The notes under the pieces are model-generated. The model did no database searches, was not told the DNA's origin, and worked only from the letters and a program-made list of their open reading frames with translations. From an uncultured Clostridia bacterium (GTDB lineage Bacteria; Bacillota; Clostridia; Christensenellales; UBA1242), in NCBI GenBank assembly GCA_947627545.1, contig CANQWK010000014.1:1-32533 (forward strand): 32,533 nt of DNA, written 5' to 3'. The translations under genes and the position numbers were made by a program. Below, piece by piece: positions 22,113 to 30,719 of this stretch (its first letter is position 1; each line of letters starts with the position of its first letter).

Positions 22113-25100
22113 ATGATTAGGCTAATAAACACTCCATCGTTTTATTCTTCACTTTACGAAGTGGCAGATTTTTGTTTGCAAAATAGCACGCAGGAGATTT
22201 ATATTATTGTTCCAGATAAATTAACTTTGTTTATGGAAAAATTTATTTTTGAACAAATGGGCATATCTTCAAGTTTCAACATTAAAGTAAGTTCATTAAA
22301 TAGGTTTGCTAAAAAGAATTTTGCAATTGATAAACAAAATCAAATTTCAAGCACAGGTGGAATTATTCTAATTAACAAAATTTTAGACGAACATTATGCT
22401 GAATTAAGCATTTTTAAAAATAAAGCATATTCGTTTAGTTATGCTGAAAATATTTTAAACACAATAAATCAATTAAAAGCGTCTAACATAACTTGCGATA
22501 TGATGCGTGGTTTTAGTTGCAAAAATGAGCAATTGACCAACAAAATTAAAGATTTACAATTAATATATGAATATTATGAAACTGAAAAAGCAGGCAAACT
22601 TGATGCAGCTGACACGTTTTTGGCATCGGCTTTAAGCATTTCAAAAGGGTTGGGCAATGAAAAATTTGTATTTGTTGGGTTTGACGATTTTACAGCAATA
22701 GAATATTCAATTATAGAAATGATTGCATTAAAAAATGAAATTAACATTTTTAATTATAAATCAAAGGGCAACAATAAACACATTTTTAACAGTGAAATTT
22801 ATAATCAATTAAAAAATATTGCAAATAAAAGTGTAATTGGCTTTGAATATATAGAAAATGAAAAACAATATAGCCCTTTAAAACAATTTTTGCACAATAA
22901 TTTATTTGGCATTAAAAATGAAAAATTTTTGGCAAGTGAAAATGATAATATTGTAATATTTTCTGGCAATGGGGTGGATAGCGAAATAGAATTTGTGGCT
23001 AAAAACATTAGATATCAAATTCTTAAAGGAAGCAATTTTTCAAATTTTGGCGTTGCAATTTATAATTTAGATGCAAAAATAAGCAAAATTAAAGAAATTT
23101 TTGAAAAATATGAAATTAATTATTATATAGATAATCAATTTACACTAAACAAAAGTATATTTTACAAATTTTTTGTTAGCATCTTAAAATATACTTTAAA
23201 TGGCTATGATATTGTTAATTTAATAGATGTTATAAATTCGCCTTTTTTTAAACTTAAAGATAGTGAAAAACAAAAATTAACAGAAAGATTATTGTTTTTT
23301 AATTATGGCAAAATAGATAAATTAAATTTAGGGCAGGAATTTGAAAATTCTAAAAATTTGTTAATTAAATTTTTGGCAAGTTTTGATATTAAAAAGACAA
23401 CTAAAATTGAAGAATTTATAAAAAAAGTAAGAATTGTTGATGAAAATTTAGGTTTTAAGCAAATATTAAACGATTTAGCAAATAAAAATGTTAATTTAAC
23501 AGAAAAAATTATGTTACAAAAATCTAGTGAAATGCTATACAATTTGCTAGATGATATTGTTTCGTTCTATCCAAACGCAAGTTTAGAAAAACTTTATGAT
23601 ATTTTAGTTCATGTTGCAGGGCTTGTAAAATTTAACAATCTTCCACTAACATTAGATGCAGTTAAAATTGTTGATGCGGAAAATACAATGGAAATTTTTG
23701 ATAATTTATATATTGTAAACTGCACAAGTGAAACCGCGCCAAGTTTAAAGTTTGATTGTGGAATTATTTTAGATGATGAAATTGCTCAACTTAATTTTAA
23801 ACTTTCGCCAACAATTGCACATATTAACAAACTTGCAAAACTTAGGCTATACAATTTAGCAACAATGTTTGAAAATAGTTTAACCATTACATACTCTAAC
23901 AATCAAAGTGATTTAATTAAAGAACTTGTAAATAAAATTGAAATTATTGCCGATTATGGCAAAGATAATTTGCCAATAGTACATAACTACGCGGCAAAAG
24001 AATATATAGCAATGTCTAAGTGGGATTTAATAGAGTACTTGTGCAAAAATGATAAAAAAAATTTAGAATTATTAAAAAATATTAATAAAAATAAAGAATT
24101 TTTGCAAATTTCACCTGAAAATTTAAAAATTTTTGCAAATTTTAACAAAATTTCTGCTTCTCAATTAGAAAATTATTTTAAATGTCCGTTAAATTATTTT
24201 TTAAATTCAATTTTGAAAATTAAAGAAAGGGAAACAAACGATATTTCTTCAATTGATGTAGGTAACATTATACATATTATTTTATATGAGTATTATAAAC
24301 GCAACAAAAATGTTGGCGACATAAATCTGTTTGTTCAAGATGAAATAAATCGTTTTTTGCAAACAGAGGAACATTTAAAATTAAATTCTAATAGTCCTAC
24401 AATTGTAAATTTGCAGCAAGAATTAATTAGAATTATTGATGGTTTAAATTATATAGATAAAAATTCATTATATTTACCGTTTAAGTTTGAGTTTGAATTT
24501 GCAGGCAAAAATGCTTTGCAATTAAAAAATATTTCCTTAATTGGTAAGGTAGATAGAATTGATAAATATAATAATTTTTTAAGAATTATAGATTATAAAT
24601 CAGGCATGGCTGATGCAAGTTTAAAAGAGTTGTATTATGGCAATAAGTTGCAATTATTTTTGTATGCCTGTGCGGCTGAAAATTTAGGCAAAGTTGTTGG
24701 AGAATTTTATCTTCCTTTGCATAATGATTATAAAAAAGCGGAGGCTAATCCTTATTCATTAAAAGGTTTTTATATTAATGACGAACAACTTGTTCATGCT
24801 TTGGACATCAATTTGCAGCCGAAACAATCTAGCGATATAGTAAACGTATATTTAACAACCAAAAATGTTGCAATGAAAAAAGATAAACAACTTACATCTA
24901 CCGAAATGGAAAATTTAAAAAATTACGCTAAAAAAGTTAGTGAAAATGCGGTTGATGAAATTCGCACAGGTTTTATTGCGGCCTCGCCAAATGAAGATAG
25001 CAAAATTTGTTCGTATTGCCCATATGTTCATATTTGCATGCGTGCAACTAACAACATAAAATTAAGAAAATCTAACGATGTAAAATTGGAAAGTTTTAAA

Positions 25101-25121
25101 AGTGAGGCAGATAATGGCTAA
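22113..25121 (+). CDS. addB: AddB, subunit of the AddAB helicase-nuclease
   Basis: 1002 residues, somewhat shorter than the roughly 1150 of B. subtilis AddB. The C-terminal PD-(D/E)XK nuclease is clear: GKVDRID (811-817, Asp814) and IIDYKSG (Asp827, Lys829). The iron-sulfur staple of AddB is present: Cys691 (FKCPLN) and the distal CSYCPYVHIC (Cys966, Cys969, Cys975). The N-terminus, where AddB usually has a GxxGSGKT nucleotide-binding loop, reads MIRLINTPSFYSSLYEVADF and lacks it, as reported for the RexB type. AddAB unwinds and resects double-strand DNA ends, regulated by Chi, to load RecA. The gene overlaps addA by 8 nt and has its own promoter with no leader. Confidence 0.92.
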   Translation: MIRLINTPSFYSSLYEVADFCLQNSTQEIYIIVPDKLTLFMEKFIFEQMGISSSFNIKVSSLNRFAKKNFAIDKQNQISSTGGIILINKILDEHYAELSIFKNKAYSFSYAENILNTINQLKASNITCDMMRGFSCKNEQLTNKIKDLQLIYEYYETEKAGKLDAADTFLASALSISKGLGNEKFVFVGFDDFTAIEYSIIEMIALKNEINIFNYKSKGNNKHIFNSEIYNQLKNIANKSVIGFEYIENEKQYSPLKQFLHNNLFGIKNEKFLASENDNIVIFSGNGVDSEIEFVAKNIRYQILKGSNFSNFGVAIYNLDAKISKIKEIFEKYEINYYIDNQFTLNKSIFYKFFVSILKYTLNGYDIVNLIDVINSPFFKLKDSEKQKLTERLLFFNYGKIDKLNLGQEFENSKNLLIKFLASFDIKKTTKIEEFIKKVRIVDENLGFKQILNDLANKNVNLTEKIMLQKSSEMLYNLLDDIVSFYPNASLEKLYDILVHVAGLVKFNNLPLTLDAVKIVDAENTMEIFDNLYIVNCTSETAPSLKFDCGIILDDEIAQLNFKLSPTIAHINKLAKLRLYNLATMFENSLTITYSNNQSDLIKELVNKIEIIADYGKDNLPIVHNYAAKEYIAMSKWDLIEYLCKNDKKNLELLKNINKNKEFLQISPENLKIFANFNKISASQLENYFKCPLNYFLNSILKIKERETNDISSIDVGNIIHIILYEYYKRNKNVGDINLFVQDEINRFLQTEEHLKLNSNSPTIVNLQQELIRIIDGLNYIDKNSLYLPFKFEFEFAGKNALQLKNISLIGKVDRIDKYNNFLRIIDYKSGMADASLKELYYGNKLQLFLYACAAENLGKVVGEFYLPLHNDYKKAEANPYSLKGFYINDEQLVHALDINLQPKQSSDIVNVYLTTKNVAMKKDKQLTSTEMENLKNYAKKVSENAVDEIRTGFIAASPNEDSKICSYCPYVHICMRATNNIKLRKSNDVKLESFKSEADNG

Positions 25122-28100
25122 CGATTTTAAAGGTGTGCAATTAGACATATTAAATTCAAACGCAAGCAATCAGCTTGTAAGTGCCGGTGCAGGCAGCGGT
25201 AAAACCACAGTAATGATTGAAAAAATTTCTAGGTTAATTTTAAATAAGCAAATTTCACTAGATAATCTGCTTGTTGTAACTTTTACCGTTTTGGCTGCAG
25301 GCGAAATGAAGGACAGATTAGTAAAAGTTTTTCAATCAAAATTACAAGAAAGCACTAATTTAGAAGAAAAAGAATTTTTACTTAACATAATTGAACAGAC
25401 GAAAACTGCCAGCATTGACACAATTGATGGATTTAGTTCAAAAACAATAAAAAAATATTTTTATGAATTAAATATGTCGCCTAATTTTGAAATAATAAGT
25501 GATGCAACAAAAGATTATTATTTAAACCGAACAATGAAAAAAACAATAAACGATTTTTCTTTAACAGGCGATGGAATAAATGTTTTATTGGATTTGTTTG
25601 GCGGAAAAAATAGAAGCCTAAAAAATTTAGAAAAAATTATATTAGACCTATACACAAATGTAATTAACATAAAAGATTATGATGAATTTTTAAATAACTG
25701 CTTAAATCAATATGTAGATAGCAGTTTAAGTGAAAACATTGTTAACAGCAAAATTTTGCAAGAAGTTGACAAATTGAAGAAAAGTTTAATTGAAAATTAT
25801 GTTTTAGAATTTAAAGATAGGTTTGATGCTACATTGATTTGCTTAAATGAAATTAATAGTAAAAGTTTAAAAGAAAATTTAACAAAATTGCAAAATGTTG
25901 TTTTGCCTAAATTTAGTGCAAAAGAAAAGGCTAATTTTAGTGTGTTGCAAGATGTTTGTCAGGCATTAGATGAATTTGAAAAATTTTTAAAAAATTTAAA
26001 AGATAATGGAATTGATGCTAATTTTGATAAGAAAAATGAAAAAATTGTTGAATATTTTGCATTAATTTTAAAAATTTTAAAAAATTTTATAGAAAATTAT
26101 AATAATTTAAAACAAAAAAATAATTTAATAGATTTTAATGATTTAAATCGCTTAATGCTTAAATTATTGGAAAATGAAAATGTATTAAACGAATTGCAAA
26201 ACAAATATAAATATGTTGCCATTGATGAATATCAAGATGTAAACTTGTTACAAGATGCACTTATGTCTAAATTGGTTGGCAAAAACACCACACTTTTTAT
26301 GGTGGGAGATGTTAAACAATCAATTTATGGGTTTAGAGGAGCAAGCCCTGAATGGTTTTTAAACAAATATAATAATTATCAACTTACCAATAATGGCGAA
26401 GTGTTTAAAATGCGAGATAATTTTCGTTCTAATCCGCTAATTATGAGTTTTGTTGATGAAGTCTTTTCTAAAATTATGACAAAACAAACGGGCGACATAG
26501 ATTATGTTGCAGATTGTACAATAGATGCTCATAGAAATGATATTGTTGACCAAAAAGTAAAAATTTTGCTAGCAAAAAAGATAGATGAAGAAAAGCAAAT
26601 TGAAACTGACATATATTCAGTAAAAAATCATAATTTTAAAACGGAAAATGAAAATTGTAACGAGGCTTTGCTAGTTTTAGAGCAAATAAAATCATTTGTG
26701 GGCAAAGAATTTTATGATGCAAACTTAAAAAGAAACAGATTGCTTAAATTTGCCGATATTGCAATTTTGGTTAGGTCGGAAAAGGGCGAAAATTATGAAA
26801 AATTAATTTCGGTTTTACAAGAAAATAATGTACCAATTAATATAGAAAACAAATTAGATATAAGTAACAGTGAGGGAATAAAATTAATTTTATCTATTTT
26901 AAAATGCACCATTAACACTGCCGATGATGTGGATTTTTTGGCAACATTTATGGCTTTAACAAATTTAGATATTAATGATATAACCGCAATTAGAGATAAA
27001 TCTCAAATTCTGCGAGAGAATTTAATGCAAAACATTAACAATGAAAAAATATCTTGTGGTTTTAACATTTTGCAAGATATAAAAAATAATTCTTACACAA
27101 AAACTAATAGTGAACTTATAAGATACATTTTAAATGGAAAAAAATTAAAATATTACATTCTTCAAATGGAAAATGGCGAGCGTGAATTGAATTTAATTGA
27201 AGAATTTTTAAATCAACTTTCAAGTTTAGAAGATAATTTAGGGCTTGCTGAGTTTGTTGAAGTTGTTGAAAGTAACATTTCAAAATCGAGTTCGTTTAAA
27301 CAAACAGATAATGAAGATAGTGTAAACATTTTAACCATTCATAAAAGCAAAGGGCTAGAATATCCGGTTGTAATTTTGTATAATTCTAGTAAACAATTGG
27401 GGTTTGTAAACGAAAATGACGCCGTTAATTTCAACGCTGATATTGGCATTGGAGTAGATTATTTTGACACATCAAACCGCACAAAATGTTATAGTTTAAC
27501 CAAATATGCAATAAAACTTAAAAATTTTGTAAAAGGTTATAAAGAAGAAATGCGCCTACTTTATGTTGCACTAACTAGGGCAAAAAACAAATTGATAATA
27601 ACAGGCGAATATGACGATAGCATTTTTACCGATAAACTTAAACATACAAGTTATTTAAACATGATTTTATCTTGCTATAAAAATAAACTTAATGCTGAAA
27701 CCAAAATTATAGATATTCCAACTTGTGAAATAATTTTTGAAGATGAATTTAAAGTTTCTGCATATGATAGTTCAAGTAAAACAGTTAAAAATATTTTTGA
27801 AAACTTTAATTATGATAACTCTAAATTTGAAATTCCTTTTAAAAATAGCGTTACAGGGTTAAACAGTGAATTTTCAATTAAACATAAATTTGAAACAAAA
27901 CAATGGTTAAATTCTCAAATTCAAATAAATGCAGATGAAGATAGTGCAATTCAAGGCACACATTATCATCAGGTGTTAGAAAAATTAAATTTGCAAATTC
28001 CGTATGAGAAACCAGAAGAGTTAAACGAATTTAATGATGTAGATGCTAAATTAATTGAACTTGCACATAAAAAACTTAGTCCACTTGCAAAAGATGCAAT

Positions 28101-28386
28101 AAACATAAAGCATGAAGCGGAGTTTATGATGTATGTGCCTTATAACGAAATTGTAAAAAGTAACATATCAGATAAAGTTTTAATTCAAGGTGTGGTAGAT
28201 TTAATTATAGAAAATGAAAACGATATAACAATTGTTGATTATAAATTTTCAACCTTAGATATTAACATTTTAAAACAAAAATATGCCGAACAATTAGAAT
28301 TGTATAAAATGGCGGTGGAAAAAGCTTATAATAAAAAAGTTGAACATATATACATTTATTCAATAAAAACCGGAAATTTGGCGTAA
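25114..28386 (+). CDS. addA: AddA, UvrD-type helicase/nuclease subunit of AddAB
   Basis: 1090 residues from the ATG at 25114, which overlaps the addB stop and has GAGG upstream; the GTG at 25102 is not favoured. Superfamily 1A helicase motifs are in order: SAGAGSGKTT near residue 23-32 (motif I), IDEYQDVN (Asp371, motif II), GDVKQSIYGFRGA (motif III), LTIHKSKGLEYPVV (motif V) and LYVALTRAKNKL (motif VI). The C-terminal RecB-type nuclease has GTHYHQVLEKL (His950), GVVDLI (Asp1029) and VDYKFS (Asp1042, Lys1044). It provides the 3'-5' helicase and one nuclease of the AddAB complex. A bidirectional terminator follows. Slightly shorter than B. subtilis AddA (1232 residues). Confidence 0.95.
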   Translation: MANDFKGVQLDILNSNASNQLVSAGAGSGKTTVMIEKISRLILNKQISLDNLLVVTFTVLAAGEMKDRLVKVFQSKLQESTNLEEKEFLLNIIEQTKTASIDTIDGFSSKTIKKYFYELNMSPNFEIISDATKDYYLNRTMKKTINDFSLTGDGINVLLDLFGGKNRSLKNLEKIILDLYTNVINIKDYDEFLNNCLNQYVDSSLSENIVNSKILQEVDKLKKSLIENYVLEFKDRFDATLICLNEINSKSLKENLTKLQNVVLPKFSAKEKANFSVLQDVCQALDEFEKFLKNLKDNGIDANFDKKNEKIVEYFALILKILKNFIENYNNLKQKNNLIDFNDLNRLMLKLLENENVLNELQNKYKYVAIDEYQDVNLLQDALMSKLVGKNTTLFMVGDVKQSIYGFRGASPEWFLNKYNNYQLTNNGEVFKMRDNFRSNPLIMSFVDEVFSKIMTKQTGDIDYVADCTIDAHRNDIVDQKVKILLAKKIDEEKQIETDIYSVKNHNFKTENENCNEALLVLEQIKSFVGKEFYDANLKRNRLLKFADIAILVRSEKGENYEKLISVLQENNVPINIENKLDISNSEGIKLILSILKCTINTADDVDFLATFMALTNLDINDITAIRDKSQILRENLMQNINNEKISCGFNILQDIKNNSYTKTNSELIRYILNGKKLKYYILQMENGERELNLIEEFLNQLSSLEDNLGLAEFVEVVESNISKSSSFKQTDNEDSVNILTIHKSKGLEYPVVILYNSSKQLGFVNENDAVNFNADIGIGVDYFDTSNRTKCYSLTKYAIKLKNFVKGYKEEMRLLYVALTRAKNKLIITGEYDDSIFTDKLKHTSYLNMILSCYKNKLNAETKIIDIPTCEIIFEDEFKVSAYDSSSKTVKNIFENFNYDNSKFEIPFKNSVTGLNSEFSIKHKFETKQWLNSQIQINADEDSAIQGTHYHQVLEKLNLQIPYEKPEELNEFNDVDAKLIELAHKKLSPLAKDAINIKHEAEFMMYVPYNEIVKSNISDKVLIQGVVDLIIENENDITIVDYKFSTLDINILKQKYAEQLELYKMAVEKAYNKKVEHIYIYSIKTGNLA

Positions 28387-28433
28387 ATTTTAATAATTTT
28401 TAAAATTTTTATGAAAGAGAAGTATTAAATAAT

Positions 28434-28462
28434 AAAAGCGGAATTAAATTTTTCCGTTTTTT
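28434..28462. terminator. Bidirectional terminator between addA and the small minus-strand gene
   Basis: 10-bp stem with one G-U pair (28434-28443 with 28452-28461), 8-nt loop, A-run and T-run on the two sides. It is placed between convergent genes. Confidence 0.75.
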
Positions 28463-28469
28463 ATTTTGA

Positions 28470-28688
28470 TTATTGTTTGTTGTTTTCATTTAAAATTTTA
28501 ATGTTTTGTTCTTTTAAAAGCAGTAAATAATCCGTCCACATATATTCTCTAATAGGAATTGGCTTGTGGTTGTCAAAATAAATTACAAGTGCAGGCGAAA
28601 TATGATGATATTTTTCAAATATGCTTGCACCAATAGTATGGTTATTTAAAATTAATTTTTTTGCAATGGCATGATAGTTATAATACAT
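28470..28688 (-). CDS. Conserved-looking small hypothetical protein
   Basis: 72 residues, soluble, with no signal peptide. Features are YHHISPALVIYFDNHKPIPI (27-46) followed by REYMWTDYLLLL; the run of aromatic, Pro and Arg residues looks like a folded domain and not random translation, and similar short Firmicute proteins with a HHISPALV-type segment are familiar to me, with no function attached. Upstream is TAAGG, a weak and distant ribosome binding site 15 nt before the ATG. It shares the terminator of addA. The product is unassigned. Confidence 0.65.
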   Translation of the reverse strand: MYYNYHAIAKKLILNNHTIGASIFEKYHHISPALVIYFDNHKPIPIREYMWTDYLLLLKEQNIKILNENNKQ

Positions 28689-28971
28689 ATTTATAATTTG
28701 CCTTACAAAAAAATTTTTTATGCAAGTTTGTTTTTTATTTTAGTTGTATTAATGTAAATAATTTATATGTAAATTATTCTTTTATTTTTTACTTATTATG
28801 TAAAATTTATTTTTCTTTTATGGTTTTATGTAAATTATTTTTTTGTTTTATTTTTAAAAAAATTTTTAAAAAAGTTAAAAAATAACATAAAAACGCAATT
28901 TTTTATAAAAAATAATGTAAAAATTTGATTTTTTGCAAAATTTATATAAATATTTTCGTAAATAATAATCC
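28689..28971. other. AT-rich intergenic region with recurring ATGTAAA motifs
   Basis: No gene or RNA recognised. ATGTAAA occurs at 28752, 28767, 28798, 28828 and 28915, with starts 15, 31, 30 and 87 nt apart, mostly followed by T-rich DNA. The region separates the small hypothetical gene from mrnC, which are divergent. Confidence 0.5.
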
Positions 28972-29000
28972 TTTACTTTTTTAAGATTTTGTGATATAAT
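28972..29000 (+). promoter_or_regulatory. Promoter of the mrnC operon, leaderless geometry
   Basis: -35 TTTACT (28972-28977), 17-bp spacer, -10 TATAAT (28995-29000). The ATG of mrnC begins after 6 nt (29007) and no ribosome binding site is present. Confidence 0.65.
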
Positions 29001-29006
29001 ATTGTC

Positions 29007-29381
29007 ATGGATGATGTTAATTTTAAAAATGTGTTATCTCTTGCATATTTGGGTGACAGTGTGTTTAGCCTTTTGGTGCGTGAATATTTAATAAATAATC
29101 ACGATTTAAAACCAAGTGGTTTAAACAAAATTGCCAATTCTGTTGTATGTGCAAGAACGCAAGCGGAAATTCTTGAACAAATAAAGCCTGAATTAAACAA
29201 AACCGAGTTGGAAGTTATAACTCGAGCAAGAAACAATTGCAGCCACACAAAAGCCAAAAATAGTTCGGTGGAAGAATATAACAAAGCAACTCAACTTGAA
29301 AGTCTGTTTGGTTTTTGGTGGCTAAACAAAAATAAAAAAATGTATGAAATTTTTAAAAAATATGTTGAGGTTAAATTATGA
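29007..29381 (+). CDS. mrnC: Mini-ribonuclease III
   Basis: 124 residues, the normal length for this family: an RNase III catalytic domain with no double-stranded-RNA-binding domain. LAYLGDSVFSLLVREYL (12-28) contains the catalytic Asp17, RARN (73-76) is the conserved basic block, and YNKATQLESLFGFWWL (91-106) holds the second metal-binding acid Glu98. MrnC matures 23S rRNA ends in Firmicutes. The next gene, rlmB, starts by a 4-nt ATGA overlap, and the mrnC-rlmB order is conserved in Bacillus and clostridia. The start is predicted to be leaderless. Confidence 0.95.
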   Translation: MDDVNFKNVLSLAYLGDSVFSLLVREYLINNHDLKPSGLNKIANSVVCARTQAEILEQIKPELNKTELEVITRARNNCSHTKAKNSSVEEYNKATQLESLFGFWWLNKNKKMYEIFKKYVEVKL

Positions 29382-30094
29382 TAGTTGAAGGCATAAATGT
29401 TGTAAATGAGTTGCTTAAATCTAACACAAAAATTGAAAAAATTTTAGCGGAAGATTGTAACAATTTAGATATAAAAAAAATTCTAGATGTTGCAAAAGAA
29501 AAGCATGTTAAAGTTGAAGTTTTAGCAAAAAAAGATTTAGATAAAATAAGGCCTTCTGTGCAGGGAGTTCTTGCTTTTGTGCCAAACTTCAAGTATGTTG
29601 AAATTGACGATATTTTAAACCTTGCAAAACAGCGAGAACAAAAGCCTTTTGTTGTAATTCTTGATGGCATTTTAGACCCACATAATTTAGGTGCAATAAT
29701 AAGAACTTGTGAATGTGCTGGTGTTCATGGAGTTATAATTCCTGAAAACCGAGCGTGCGATATAACCGAAACAGTTTTTAAAACAAGTGCAGGTGCGGTT
29801 GTGCATATTCCTATTTGCAAAGTAACAAATTTAAACCGAACAATAAAGCAGCTTAAAGATGAAGGTTTGTGGATTTATGCCTTAGAGGCTGGCAACAAAA
29901 AAATTTATAAAGCCGATTTTACTTATCCAACCGCTTTGGTTATAGGCGGAGAGGGGAAAGGTGTTTCAAGATTAGTAAAAGAAAATGTTGATGAAATTTT
30001 ATCGTTAGATATGTTTGGCAAAGTAAACAGCTTAAATGCATCTAATGCTGCGGCTATTGGAATTTATGAAGTAGTAAGGCAGCGGGCAAAATAA
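29378..30094 (+). CDS. rlmB: 23S rRNA (guanosine-2'-O-)-methyltransferase RlmB (SpoU/TrmH family)
   Basis: 238 residues. The N-terminal substrate-binding domain begins IVEGINVVNELLK, and the SPOUT methyltransferase domain carries the three family motifs: LDGILDPHNLGAIIRTCECA (motif 1, with the catalytic Asn-x-G-x-x-x-R), VIGGEGKGVS (motif 2) and LSLDMFGKVNSLNASNAAAI (motif 3). It makes the 2'-O-methyl guanosine in the 23S peptidyl-transferase region. It overlaps mrnC by 4 nt and is followed 25 nt later by sigH. YacP (NYN-domain nuclease), which usually lies between rlmB and sigH in Bacillus, is missing here. A related TrmH-type specificity cannot be excluded. Confidence 0.93.
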   Translation: MIVEGINVVNELLKSNTKIEKILAEDCNNLDIKKILDVAKEKHVKVEVLAKKDLDKIRPSVQGVLAFVPNFKYVEIDDILNLAKQREQKPFVVILDGILDPHNLGAIIRTCECAGVHGVIIPENRACDITETVFKTSAGAVVHIPICKVTNLNRTIKQLKDEGLWIYALEAGNKKIYKADFTYPTALVIGGEGKGVSRLVKENVDEILSLDMFGKVNSLNASNAAAIGIYEVVRQRAK

Positions 30095-30119
30095 ACTTTT
30101 GCCTTATAAAAGGAGAATT

Positions 30120-30719
30120 ATGCAAGATGAAGTTTCTAGTTTAATAGAAAAAGCTCAGCAGCATGATGAACAAGCAATGGAAGATTTGCTTCATTTGTTT
30201 AAACCAAAAGTTATTGCCATTTCTCGTGAATATTTTTTAATTGGTGCCGATGTTGATGACCTTATTCAAGAAGGAATGATTGGTTTATATAAGGCAATTA
30301 ATATATATGACAAAACAAAAAACAAAAATTTTAGTGCGTTTGCATCGCTTTGCATTCATAGGCAACTTCAAACGGCTGTTAAAAATGCAAACCGAATTAA
30401 GAATGCACCATTGAACAGTTATTTGCCAATAAATTATTATGGTGGCATAGGGCAAGACGATGAAAAGTATGGCAGATTTGTTATTGTTGATGATAACAGC
30501 GATTTTGAAAAGGAATATATAGACAAAGAATTAAATGCAATTGTTATAAGCAAAGTTAAAAATTTGTTAACAGAGCAACAATTTGAAATGTTAAAAATGT
30601 TTTTAAATGGTGTTAATTATGTAACAATGGCCGAACATTTTGACATTTCAACAAAGCAAGTAGATAACACTTTGCAAGCAATAAAACGAAAACTTCACTC
30701 AATAAAAGGAGAAATTTAA
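30120..30719 (+). CDS. sigH: SigH-type sigma factor (sigma-70 family, region 2 and 4)
   Basis: 199 residues from the ATG at 30120, which has AAAAGGAG 5 to 6 nt upstream; a TTG at 30099 lies before this site and is not favoured. Region 2 is recognisable in DVDDLIQEGMIGLYKAINIYD (core-binding) and FSAFASLCIHRQLQTAVK (-10 recognition). Region 4 has LTEQQFEMLKMFLNGVNY and the helix-turn-helix MAEHFDISTKQVDNTLQAIK. Length and position after mrnC-rlmB match SigH (Spo0H), which directs entry into sporulation and stationary phase in Bacillus and clostridia; the regulon here is unknown. Its stop overlaps the dnaX start (TAATG), so the two are translationally coupled. Confidence 0.88.
   Translation: MQDEVSSLIEKAQQHDEQAMEDLLHLFKPKVIAISREYFLIGADVDDLIQEGMIGLYKAINIYDKTKNKNFSAFASLCIHRQLQTAVKNANRIKNAPLNSYLPINYYGGIGQDDEKYGRFVIVDDNSDFEKEYIDKELNAIVISKVKNLLTEQQFEMLKMFLNGVNYVTMAEHFDISTKQVDNTLQAIKRKLHSIKGEI

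Noticed and set aside
15170..28386. Gabija-like pair of the OLD-family nuclease with a UvrD helicase (addA)
   Set aside because: The UvrD-type gene is a clear AddA in an addBA operon about 8 kb away; no adjacent GajB-like gene exists.
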